A stretch of DNA of 64,000 bases from assembly GCA_947044365.1 (NCBI GenBank), contig OX345640.1, positions 518,501 to 582,500 of the forward strand, read 5' to 3'. Positions 36,152 through 48,400 of the stretch are shown piece after piece. A model generated the notes under the pieces. That model searched no databases and had not been told where the DNA came from. It saw only the letters and a list, made by a program, of their open reading frames with translations. Numbering within the stretch: the first letter of the stretch is position 1; each line of letters begins with the position of its first letter. Source of the stretch: Petrosia ficiformis. Lineage: Eukaryota > Porifera > Demospongiae > Haplosclerida > Petrosiidae. The translations under genes were made by a program, and so were the position numbers.

Positions 36152-39100
36152 AGCATATAGCGAAAACTCCAATGATTTTTTGATGATGACAGATGACAGT
36201 ACCAGGTCAGTAGTACCTCCTTCATTCATCTTATGTTATAGTCAGTATTGTGTTAATTAATGCTAATATCTAATGGAGATATACTTGTTAGTTCTCACAT
36301 TTTCATCTTAACTAAATAAAGCATGACCTTTTAACAATGTTTACAATTCCAGCTCTATTAAATAATTAATAACAATGTCATGATTAGCGAACTTATGATT
36401 TTATAATACTATTTTAGATATTCCTAAATGTTGATTATATAAGTGTTGATGATATAAGTGCTTATGGTTTGTTTGTGGTTTTGGATGACTTAGTATAGCA
36501 TAACAAGTGGGACTAACCCTAACACACAGGAACTATAATACGTTGATTAAATGTTTACTGATAATATTAATCTTATGTGCACTTAATGAATAATGTCTAT
36601 GTACGATTGATATTCATTCATCCTGATTATTAGAAGTTATATGGTATTTATTACATCACTAAATATTTGTGATGTCATTAATTATCAACTGATTAATTAT
36701 GAATGTAATTATAATTTGTACTCAATACTGTATCCATAACAACAACAAGACTTGTAAACATCTTGTTGTCTTTTACATGTAAACATGTCATTGTAATGTA
36801 TAGAGATTACATAACATGTTAAATGTAATGTACTAATGCTAATCATGTGACCTATGACCAATCAGATCACTAGAGATTCTACAGTACTTAATACATACTT
36901 TGCTCACCTCTACAACAGTGGTAGTTATTAACTGAAGATCATGTGATCAGCGACATACACTTACTTGGCTCTATGTGCTGTACTTGGATAATGCATTAAG
37001 AGTCTTGATAATATTATAATTCACTTTCCTGAAGATCATGTGATCAGCGACACACACTTACCTGGCTCTATGAGCTGTACTTGGATAATGCATTAAGAGT
37101 CTTGATAATATTATAATTCACTTTCCTGAAGATCATGTGATCAGCGACATACACTTACCTGGCTCTATGAGCTGTACTTGGATAATGCATTAAGAGTCTT
37201 GATTATATTATAATTTCCTTTGCCTCATGCTTTAAACTAAACTGTGATTACATCATCTTTGTGCTCATATGAAAAGACTTAAACATTGGTATTATAACTA
37301 TTACATATTCTATTAATATTAGGAAGCTTAAGAATCTATAATTATAAATTCCACCATCAGGCCAGCCAACAGGACGCATGGGGCCTGGGGCAAACTTTCA
37401 AAATGGGGCCCCATTCAATTTATTTTGCAAACTGGTTTTAATAACTGTAAAAATTTGGCTTAGTTGGGGCCCCCTTATAGTGTGGGGCCCAGGGCAAAAT
37501 GCCTCACCTGCCCCCCCATGTTGGCACCCCTGTCCACCATACACTATTGTTGCTTGTAACAGTTTCTTCCTTTGATATTTCATGTTACACTTACAACATT
37601 ATTGAATGCTCAACATGTTGTAAGTGTGACATGAAAGATCAAAAAGGAAGTGTTGCATGTAACTGTGTACCAGCAACAATATTCCCTAGTGTATGATGGA
37701 TGGGCTTAAGGCACTTAGTTTTGTATTATTATATCATTTTATTATCTATGTAGCTCTCCGATAATTACAGACTTACAAACACCTAATGAAACTAGTACTA
37801 CAAATGGAAAATATCAACAGCTCTATGCCAGGTGTTTATTAAGAGAATAAATGTGTCTACATCTGTATTTATATGTGTTCATGTGTCAGCTTGTATGAAT
37901 GTAGATTGTGTGTGTATGTGTGTTTGTGTACTGTGTACATCAGCATTTGTGATAAGCTCATATAGCACACCATTGGCCCAAAGAGCTTCTTATTTGGCAC
38001 TACACAGTTCTCTCTTTGGGCCAGATGGTGCAGTTAATTATGATTATATTGTCACTGACAGCATTAACTCTTTGTTAATTGGCTCAGTATGTATTCTCAA
38101 TGGCACACACACTAACCACTGTTGAGTCAATTTGGCCCATGATTCAGAATGTATCAAAAACTCTGGTGTATATATATACATATGTACATTGTATAGTAGT
38201 TGTGTGTGTGTGTGTACATATGTACATTGTATAGTAGTTGTGTGTGTGTGTGTACATATGTACATTGTATAGTAGTTGTGTGTGTGTGTGTACATATGTA
38301 CATTACGGTTGTGTTTGCAGTTGGTTAAGATTCATATATAATTTTTAGACGTCATAAAACAGGTCAAAGATTATCACTTATACTACCAGGAAAGGTTAGT
38401 CTGATAGCACTACTCATAATTATAAAAAGTATATATTTAATAACAGGAGAATCAAATCCCCTTGCTACCTACTGATGGAGTCCCCTCTAGACCACGTCTG
38501 TCCTCTCTACCATCTTCTCCTTTAGCTACCGATTTTAGAGTCAAATCTCTAATTAAACAACTCAGTTCACCACTGGTGAGTAATTTCATAAACATTCTAA
38601 TTAAACAAATCAGTTCACCACTGGTGAGTATTTTCATAAACATTATTAATTATTAATGTACTACTATTATTTCTCCCATTGCCATTATCCCACTGTTTCC
38701 TACAATTGTCACATTGTCCTTTATCATTGCCCCACTGTTTCCTACCATTGTCCCATTGTCCTTTATCATTGCCCTACTGTTTCCTACCATTCTCCCATTG
38801 TTTCCTACCATTGTCCTTTATCATTGCCCCACTGTTTCCTACCATTGTCACATTGTCCTTTATCATTGCCCTACTCTTTCCTACCATTGTCCCATTGTTT
38901 CCTACCATTGTCCTTTATCATTGCCCCACTGTTTCCTACCATTGTCCCATTATCCTTTATCATTGGCCTACTCTTTCCTACCATTGTCTTACCATTGTCA
39001 ATCCAGACTGATTTTAATTATTACAGGAGCGTATGACTTTAGCCTCACCAGCACCAATCAGTACAACAAGTGATAGTACACATAGTGATGGATACTTCTC

Positions 39101-42100
39101 TGAGGTCTTTGAAAATATGGAAGATGTAAGTACTTATCATTTCTGTGTACTCTTCATGATGTTAATATGTCATTTGATAGGACAACAGTAACTCATCAAT
39201 GCCTGACAGTTTCTCTAAACTGTTCACTACACCTATAAATGAACTGTGGTCTACTAAAACAACTAATGAGAAACATAATGTAAGTTATTTAGGACATGTA
39301 CCTCTATGTATGTATATGTACCTCTATGTATGTACATGTAACTATGTAGGTATTTATTATACATGTACATGTACATAAACATTTATATATATCATATATG
39401 CATATATACAGTACATACATACATACATATATACATAGTTATTACATACATACAACATACATCTACATACATGTACATTCATACATACATAATTATGTAC
39501 ATACATAATTACATACATACTTATATACTCTAGTCTGGTACACCAGTGAAATCAGGTAGACTTAGACACAATAGTTTATGTCTTCGTGGATCTCTAAAGG
39601 TAACCACATGATCTGATAATACATAGAACTTCATAACCACACCTCTCATCTTTAGAGACCAACCCCAACTCGTGAACTCTCAGAGGAGAAGGCAGCCAAG
39701 AGGCCGTCCCTACAGTTTTCTAGTCCATCTCCATCACCACCTAAAAGACACCTCAAGGTAATGATGTGTGTCTTTTTCAGTCCTTAGTAACACATACCCT
39801 CCCTATATGATATACATATGTTGAGAAGCATGTGAATTGTTGAGAAACACATTTCCCTCCTTCAGGGAAGGTTATTTCAGTGTTCTGATCGGTGGTCAGA
39901 TTCAAGTACTGTTCACCCAATATACTGAATCGTAATAACTATACTACTATATGTATGTATGTATGTAACTAAATTACACGTCTATTGTAATAAATAAGTG
40001 TAAAATTATACATTATCACTTCACTTTTAGTTAGTTAACTAAAACTAAAACCTTTTAGTAAGCCTAATATTATTATTATAACTAAACTAAACATTTGAGA
40101 ATATATACATGCTGTATGTGTAACTAAGAGTGGACAGGATTCTCGTACTAAAACAACACTAGTACATACATAATTATATATACATATTTACTTATATACA
40201 TGTATATAAATACATAGTTACATGTATGTACATACATAATTATATATACATACTTACTTATACATGTATATAAATACATAGTTACATGTATGTACATGTA
40301 CATACATGTAACTATGTATTTAACTATGTATTTATATACATGTATAAGTAAGTATGTATATATATAATTATGTATGTACATACATGTAACTATGTATTTA
40401 TATACATGTATAAGTAAGTATGTATATATAATTATGTATGTACATACATGTAACTATGTATTTATATACATGTATAAGTAAGTATGTATATATAATTATG
40501 TATGTACATACATGTAACTATGTATTTATATACATGTATATAAGTAAATATGTATATATAATTATGTATGTACTAGTGTTGTTTTAGTACGAGAATCCTG
40601 TCCACTCTTAGTTACACATACAGCATGTATATATTCTCAAATGTTTAGTTTAGTTATAATAATAATATTAGGCTTACTAAAAGGTTTTAGTTTTAGTTAA
40701 CTAACTAAAAGTGATGTGATAATGTATAATTTTACACTTATTTATTACAATAGACGTGTAATTTAGTTAACTAAAAGTCACATTAGGCTATAAGTGCATA
40801 TAATTATGTATGTGCATATATATATATATATTATAATTATTATAATATATTAATTATTATAATATCATGTATTTTATCTCCACTCAGGGTACCACATTAT
40901 TTAGATCACATTCTGTATCTGTTCATCATTGTGAAAATGCCATATTCCCAGCATCTCCAGGTTAGTAAATACATGTACATGTAACATGTACACGTACATG
41001 TAATACATGAAAAGGTCAGTAGTGTGGAAACAGTCAGTCATACAGGACATTGTCTGATAAATCTAGTGAATGTCTGGTAAATAGAAACTGAACTGTATAC
41101 AAAGTATGTATATATAGTATGTAGGTCAAATGTCAGGTAATCAGCTCAATATTTCTACATCATGTATTATTTTACTTTACAAAAGCTATCCTCCTAATGA
41201 GTTAGTCCATTATGATTATGAATGTAATCACATGTGATGCATTGATAATCGGATCAGTAATCCGTATTGGTCATCAGTTATTACTATTACTGTAATAAGT
41301 GTACATTACATCATACATTACATCGTCAGTATAGCATTTAAGGTGTGGAGTGTGGTTTACTTATTATAATGATATCACTTCATTAAATATTCATAGGTGA
41401 TGGAGGTGTGGAAAGAATTGGTGATCACTCCAAGGTACTTATCATAATTACCAATTACAAATTACAAAGAAATTAAATTCCTCTTTCACTCACAAATACC
41501 ATTACATTTGTGCTTGATTCGTACATACATGTATATACACATATTTACATGTTATTATACATGTACATGTATGTATATGCATGTACATGTACATCACATC
41601 ATAATGTTCCTTCATATGTCATGACTATATGACATCATATGACATCCATGACATCATATTACATCATTTAGCCCTATATACTACCTTTGGCAAATGATTC
41701 CACATGTGTCACTGATCTCAAAAACATCAGTTCAGAAACTGTAAGCTATGGACTATTAATTCCAGTGTTTATACAATTACTACTACACTATTATTTGATA
41801 TTACTATAATAATTGAAGGGTACTGATAATTAGATTGGTAATTGGTATCGGTTAGTTTGTAACTGATATTGTAATCTCATTGTTATGAAACACCAGTTCA
41901 GATTTCCCTCTACTCTATAATTACGTTAATACAAGATGTGTTATACTAGTTCAGGTTTCCACCTATTCTACAATTACGTTAATGTGTTATAGTTACTGTA
42001 TCATTGTTACAAGGGTCACAATAGTTGGTTGCCATGGTAACAGTCACATACTAGTTCATATTTCCACCTATTCTACAATTACGTTAATGTGTTATAGTTA

Positions 42101-43131
42101 CTGTATCATTGTTACAAGGGTCACAATAGTTGGTTGCTATGGTAACATAGTCACATACTAGTTCATATTTCCACCTATTCTATAATTACGTTAATGTGTT
42201 ATAGTTACTGTATCATTGTTACAAGGGTCACAATAGTTGGTTGCTATGGTAACATAGTCACATACTAGTTCATATTTCCACCTATTCTTTAATGTGTTAT
42301 AGTTACTGTATCATTGTATTCAAACATATTCATATTGTATTTATTGTTTACTGTCACACAGTTATCTAGATTACTCAAAGGAGAGTATCATGATATTATC
42401 AATGAATATACAATAGTGGATTGTAGATATCCTTATGAATATCAAGGAGGACATATTCAGGTTACCCTAGTAACTTATCATGAATGTATTGTTAGAGTAT
42501 CATGCAGGAGTTTTGACTTGGGGTCGATGGTCCTCTAGAAAATACATGTGTCCTTTTGAGGTTGCTTCTGAAATCCAGAAGGATTATAACTGAGATGTCG
42601 TTATATGTTGAAGTATAAATGGTGGGAATTGAATTGGGGGGGGGGGGGGGGGGGGGATTATCCCTCTTAGCCACACCCCCTGAAACCTGATTTACACAAT
42701 TATCTGTGATCATATTATGTATTGTTGTTATTGTACTATCATGGTATATGTGTTTATATAGAATGCTATTAATATATGGGAGAAGGAGGTTTTATTACAA
42801 AGTTATTTCACTTCACCAACTCATCCTGATGAAGATAAAAGAAGCATTATTATATTTCATTGTGAATTCTCATCTAAACGAGGACCAGAAATGTAAACAT
42901 TACATACATACATACCAGCGTTTTTGATAAGCTCGTATGGTGCACTATTGGCCTGTAGAGCTTCTTATTTGGCACTGCACAGCCAGTGGCGCAGTTAATT
43001 ATGATTATATTGTCACTAGCAGCATTAACTCTTAGTTAATTGGCTTAAGATGTATTCTCAATGGCGCACACACTAACCATTTTTGAGCCAATTTGGCCCA
43101 AGCTTCAAAAGTTATCAAAAACTCTGATACA

Positions 43132-43163
<32 letters not shown>

Positions 43164-44356
43164 CAATTGTACATACATACACACATACATACATACATAC
43201 ATACATACATACATACATACATACATACATACATACATACACACATACATACATACATGTACATATATACATACATGTACATACATGTACATACATACAT
43301 ACATACATACACACATACACACATACATACATACATGTACATACATACATGTACATATATACATACATGTACATACATGTACACACATACATACATACAT
43401 ACACACATACACACATACATACATACATGTACATACATACATACATACATACATTCATACATACATACATACATACATACATACATACATACATACATAC
43501 ATACATACATACATACATACATACATACATACATACATACATACATACATACATACATACATACATACATACACACATACATACATACATGTACATATAT
43601 ACATACATGTACATACATGTACATACATACATACATACATACACACATACACACATACATACATACATGTACATACATACATGTACATATATACATACAT
43701 GTACATACATGTACACACATACATACATACATACACACATACACACATACATACATACATGTACATACATACATACATACATACATTCATACATACATAC
43801 ATACATACATACATACATACATACATACATACATACATACATACATACATACATACATACATACATACATACATACATACATACATACATACATACATAC
43901 ATACACACATACATACATACATGTACATATATACATACATGTACATACATGTACATACATACATACATACATACACACATACACACATACATACATACAT
44001 GTACATACATACATGTACATATATACATACATGTACATACATGTACACACATACATACATACATACACACATACACACATACATACATACATGTACATAC
44101 ATACATACATACATACATTCATACATACATACATACATACATACATACATACATACATACATACATACATACATACATACATACATACATACATACATAC
44201 ATACATACATACATACATACATACATACACACATACACACATACATACATACATGTACATGTACATACATACATACATACATACGTATATACATACATAT
44301 ATACATATATATTATATATACATACATATGTACATACATACATACATACAATATAC

Positions 44357-44387
<31 letters not shown>

Positions 44388-45129
44388 CATACATACATAC
44401 GTACATACACATACATACATACATACATACATACATACATACATACTTGCATACATACATACATACATACAAACATACATAAATACATACATATTACATA
44501 TATACACGCACATGTACATGTACATACACTGTACGTACAGGAGTCGTTTCATGCGTCAAAAAGATAGAGAATGTAATGGAATGGAGTTCCCTAAACTCTA
44601 CTATCCTGAGTTATATTTATTACAAGGAGGATATAAGAAATTTTATGAGGAATATTCGGTGAGTTATGTGTTATCCATCTGAATGAATGAGTTCAATTCT
44701 TCTATCTCTGTACATGTATATATTTGTGTATGTGTGTGTCTATGTCTCTCTGTAGTTTCGTGATGTAACCATTGTTACTATAAATAGAAACTATTGTTAA
44801 AAAAAAAAAACAAACACAACCCTAGAATAACTTTAGGTACATGTAATCCTGCTGGTGGTTACATCGAGAAACAGCCCTCTCTCTCTCACTCAACCTCTTT
44901 CTCTATCATTCGTTAACTCTCTTTCTCTTTGTCTCAGGAACTCTGTGTACCTCAGTCATATCGTCGAATGCTTGATGAAGAACATAAAGAAGACTTACGA
45001 CACTTCAGTAAGCGCTCAAAATCATGGAATGGAGGTGACACTGCAACATATCGTAGGAAAAGACAACCTCTTCTTCGTCATCGTCACTCTGCACATGATG
45101 CCTCTATGATGGGATCAAACAACAGTTGA
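35492..45129 (+). CDS. CDC25: M-phase inducer phosphatase CDC25
   Basis: Seventeen exons close to 528 aa: 35492-35604, 35654-35736, 36154-36205, 37754-37831, 38349-38394, 38447-38575, 39027-39125, 39181-39279, 39534-39599, 39656-39757, 40888-40960, 41397-41434, 41672-41740, 42362-42460, 42762-42892, 44541-44658, 44938-45129. The C-terminal rhodanese-type catalytic domain starts near residue 350 (SRLLKGEY, VDCRYPYEYQGGHI) and carries the CX5R loop HCEFSSKRGPEM, with catalytic Cys416 and Arg422. It continues with PKLYYPELYLLQGGYKKFY. CDC25 activates cyclin-dependent kinases by removing inhibitory phosphates. The N-terminal half is disordered, with many Ser/Thr-Pro sites and RSHSVS-type 14-3-3 candidates. 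Family-like SPL and TPRRKL motifs are present near the start. The intron just after the catalytic loop is 1.65 kb, mostly (ACAT) repeat. Confidence 0.96.
35816..36150 (+). repeat. Two extra copies of the CDC25 exon 3 acceptor
   Basis: CCTTAG|CATATAGTGATAATTTTAATC at 35817 and CCTTAG|CTTATAG...TTTAATGATTTCTTGAT at 35894-36087 (split by a MITE) precede the real TTTAG|CATATAGCGAAAA at 36149. They are separated by (TATC)n runs. Confidence 0.85.
35907..36063 (-). mobile_element. hAT-like MITE D, copy 2, with target-site duplication
   Basis: A 157-bp element (CAGTGCTTCC...GGAAACGTTG) is flanked by direct repeats CTTATAG at 35900-35906 and 36064-36070. It is the reverse of copy 1. Confidence 0.85.
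36930..37215. repeat. 98-bp tandem repeat, three copies
   Basis: CTGAAGATCATGTGATCAGC and GCTGTACTTGGATAATGCAT recur at 98-bp spacing. The left end is fused to a copy of the 14842-type element. Confidence 0.88.
37370..37530. repeat. GC-rich GGGGCC-containing repeat relic
   Basis: A compositional island (GGGGCCTGGGGCAAA, TGGGGCCCAGGGCAAAATGC) in an AT-rich intron. It looks like a decayed interspersed element; no frame is convincing. Confidence 0.45.
37545..37668. repeat. Imperfect hairpin of about 50-bp arms
   Basis: GTTACACTTACAACAT (37584) pairs with ATGTTGTAAGTGTGAC (37615), and the outer arms CTTCCTTTGATATTTCATG and CATGAAAGATCAAAAAGGAAG also pair. It is palindromic and non-coding. Confidence 0.7.
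37948..38166 (+). mobile_element. MITE E, copy 1
   Basis: Starts TTTGTGATAAGCTCATATAG and ends TCAAAAACTCTGG. It shares AGTTAATTATGATTATATTG and TCAATGGCRCACACACTAAC with copy 2 at 42914-43126. Ends form CAG-type inverted repeats (GTTTTTGATAA). Confidence 0.8.
38167..38305. repeat. 38-bp repeat, three to four copies, ending MITE E copy 1
   Basis: Units contain GTACATATGTACATTGTATA and GTAGTTGTGTGTGTGTGT, in CDC25 intron 4. Confidence 0.88.
38548..38643 (+). repeat. 48-bp tandem duplication of the CDC25 exon 6 3' end and donor
   Basis: TCTAATTAAACAACTCAGTT with CACTG|GTGAGTAATTTC at 38548-38595 is repeated as TCTAATTAAACAAATCAGTT with CACTG|GTGAGTATTTTC at 38596-38643. The second copy lies in the intron. 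Confidence 0.92.
38670..39000. repeat. Pyrimidine-rich minisatellite (CATTGTCC / CTGTTTCCTAC)
   Basis: Variable units of CCTTTATCATTGCCCCACTG. It provides an open reading in all frames that is not coding. CDC25 intron 6. Confidence 0.93.
39290..39530. repeat. ATGT/ACAT-rich tract
   Basis: Irregular TACATGTAC and ACATACAT repeats in CDC25 intron 8. Confidence 0.85.
39963..40775. mobile_element. 810-bp near-perfect palindrome (foldback element A)
   Basis: The left arm (AACTAAATTACACGTCTATT ... GAGTGGACAGGATTCTCGTA) is repeated inverted on the right (TACGAGAATCCTGTCCACTC ... AATAGACGTGTAATTTAGTT). Arms are about 400 bp. The centre consists of TACATGTAACTATGTATTTA repeats. It is the longest member of the TTTTAGTTA family. 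Confidence 0.9.
41940..42300. repeat. 107-bp repeat with embedded X-box palindromes
   Basis: CTAGTTCATATTTCCACC recurs at 42051, 42158 and 42265. Each unit carries GTTGCYATGGTAAC (42028-42041, 42133-42146, 42240-42253), which matches the RFX X-box consensus. CDC25 intron 13. Confidence 0.9.
42636..42656 (+). repeat. Poly-G run of 21
   Basis: A homopolymer in CDC25 intron 14. It could fold as a G-quadruplex on the coding strand of the transcript. Confidence 0.95.
42914..43126 (+). mobile_element. MITE E, copy 2
   Basis: Starts CAGCGTTTTTGATAAGCTCG and ends GTTATCAAAAACTCTG, inverted repeats of each other. It is embedded at the left end of the big ACAT array, with ATAC units on both sides. 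Confidence 0.85.
43127..44500. repeat. 1.4 kb ACAT array with 332-bp higher-order repeat
   Basis: The marker GTACATATATACATAC occurs in two series, at 43261/43593/43925 and 43353/43685/44017, each spaced exactly 332 bp. It lies in the CDC25 intron between 42892 and 44541. Open frames over it are artefacts. Confidence 0.97.
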
Positions 45130-45495
45130 TGATGATAGCATTAGGCAATATATATTAAATAATGAGATATGCCAGTAGGTGTGGTTTAATTTATGAGTGT
45201 ATATATTAACATTAAGACCACTTGAAATAAATATGACAGTATTTGTAATATAACTTTTAGTTTAATATCATACATGTAAAATATTTGCTTGCTCTTTGTA
45301 CAATGTTTAATTATTATTACACGGTTTTTTTGGGGTCCTTTTCTGTCTCTTTTTTTGTTCTGTTGAAATAATAATAATTATTGTATAAATATCACATTGT
45401 AGCTTTTATTTTCTGTACTAATATAATTAATTTAAAACAAATTGTGACTGAAAATTATTATAATGAAATAAAAATTTTGTTCATTAAAAAAAAAT

Positions 45496-48400
45496 TTACT
45501 TTTTTAAAGCATAATTAAAATTATTTGAAAATTTATCTGTTCTTATCTTCCTCTCTATACTGTCTAATTTTTCTCCCACTCGCTTCAAAGCTCTCCTAAA
45601 AAATGAAAATAGAATATTGCAGTTGAATGCTCATATCACTAATAAGCTTGTACTCACTTATTCATTATCTTCTTTTCTATTCTTGTTCTTGGAGTACAAG
45701 ATAGTTTCTTCAAATCAGTCAAACCGGGATATTTTTTCTTTTGGGATTTTCTCTTTTTATCTTTATTCTTACAGTTTAATTGAGTTGATGAACACTCTCC
45801 TGTTTCAAACAAACCAGTTTCAGAAACAGGTTTTCCTTGTTCATCTCGTGGTATTATGGGACCATGAAAAGGACACTAATAAAAGTTAAAAAATACTATC
45901 ATTTATTTATATTCACCTATTTATTCATCCATCTATCTATCCAATTACCCCCATTCATTCATTCATCTATCTATCTATCTGTTCATTCATTCATCTATCT
46001 ATTCATTCATTTATTTATCCATTCATCTATCCATTCATTCATCTATCTATTCATTTATCCATCCATCCATCTATCTATTCATTCATTTATTTATCCATCC
46101 ATCTATCCATTCATTCATCTATCTATTCATTCATTTATTTATCCATCCATCTATCCATTCATTCATCTATCTATTCATCTATCCATTCATTCATCTATCT
46201 ATTCATTATCCATCCATCTATCCATTCATTCATCTATCTATTCATCTATCCATTCATTCATCTATCTATTCATTCATTTATTTATCCATCCATCTATCCA
46301 TTCATTCATCTATCTATTCATTCATTTATTTATCCATCCATCTATCCATTCATTCATCTATCTATTCATTCATTTATTTATCCATCCATCTATCCATTCA
46401 TTCATCTATCTATTCATTCATTTATTTATCCATTCATCTATCCATTCATTCATCTATCTATTCATTCATTTATTTATCCATTCATCTATCCATTCATTCA
46501 TCTATCTATTCATTTAACCATCCATCCATCTATCTATCTATTCATTCATTTATTCATCCATCTATTTATCCACTAATATCCAGTCTTGCCCTCACTTTAG
46601 TTTTATCTTTCCTAGGACACAGATTTCCATTAGGCAGAGGAGCTCTACAAGACCTCTTCACTGGTTCAAACTCACCAGTAAATGTAATGGATCGACATTT
46701 CAAAGCAGCTTGAAGATCCTTTGAAAGAAAAGGAGAGTAACTTTTGTAAAAATAAAGAAGTAAGGATGGCTTACTGCTGATATTTTCACTTCATGTTCCT
46801 CACACCAATACCGATGTAATGACCCCATTCTACATAACAGTAGATAAGGTTAATGGTGGCCTCATTCTGGTAACAAGTAATGTATTAATTATACATTATG
46901 GTGTATAGACTCACGATGTGATATTTGGTTCTGGTACTGTTCCGCTAGTCCAGTTAATCAAATCAACATCAAAAGGGACAACTGGTATATTTGTATGATG
47001 AATAGCTGATGATGAGGTGTTCTTTGAAGTTTTTAATCTAATTAAATGATAGCTTCCAATCAATCAGTGATTTGAATCAGGTATAAGTATGTCAGTCAAA
47101 TGTAAGCAACAGATATAATGATTTGAATCAGGTATAAGTGATATGAATTAGATACAAGTGAGATATGTGATTGATGATATGAAAGTGATAAGATACAAGA
47201 TTAACCATTAACTAAGTATCAAACACAAACTCACTTTGTTCTCTTCTGTGTTCCCATGGCAGCAACCTGGGCTTGAGGTGTTGTAGGATCAAAACATAAT
47301 TCCTCTTGAATATCATGTGTGTTGTCATGGCAACTAAAAAGTCCAGACTCATCCCTATATACTGTAGTGCTACATGATATAGATACTGGAGAACAGCTAT
47401 CTTCCTCTGTTCCTTCATCTCTGTCTTCCTCCTTACTGAGGATATGGAGGTCATTATATTTCTCACGTGTTGCTGTTAACAAAGCTTTCAGATCTATAGC
47501 TTCTTTAAGACTATCTTCATTACCAGTTTTAGTGAACCACTGGATATATATGTATGAACAAATTGATTGGTGGATAGATGGATAGATGGATGGACGCGTG
47601 AATAGATGGATGGATGAGTGAATAGATGAATGGATGGATTGATGAATGAATGATAATTGGATGGATTGATGAATGGATGGATAAATGGATGGGATAAATG
47701 GATAAATAAATGAATGATAAATGGATGGATTGATGAATGGATGGATAAATGGATGGGATAAATGGATAAATAAATGAATGATAAATGGATGGATTGATGA
47801 ATGGATGGATAAATGGATGGATAAATGGATGGATAAATGGATGGATTGGTGAATGGATGGATAAATGGATGGATTGACGAATGGATGGATAAATGGATGG
47901 ATAAATGGATGGATTGGTGAATGGATGGATAGATTGATGAATGGATGGCAGGATAGTTGGATAGGGTATAATTTCATCACAACACTCACTTCAGTCCATT
48001 TCAACACATTTGGTAAGTATTTCTGAACCAGTAATTTATATCTCTCTCTCAAAGCATCCACAAGACTCTCATTATCTTCACCTTCAACTACTCTCACTCT
48101 TCCAGGCACCTCAACTGTAACATTCCATCCTGTTCCAATCATTCCATGAGCACTAAATTCACCTTCTTCTCCTCCCACCTCTTCCCATTCCACTTCAGAA
48201 TCTGAATCCGATTCTATTCCACAAGTCATGTGATTAATAGAGTGTGAATCTGATTCTATTGCACAAGTTATGTGATTAATTGATTGTGAATCTGATTTAC
48301 TGTCCTCTTTCTCCACTGACTCACATCTCACATCTTCCACCTTATCATCTTCCTCATTATCTTCACTTCTCCCATCCTCCTCCTCACTAATTGATACAAA

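Noticed and set aside
43032..44682. Open frames up to 529 aa over the ACAT array
   Set aside because: The same stretch is open in several frames on both strands with IHTY/MYVC repeats; it is simple repeat within a CDC25 intron.
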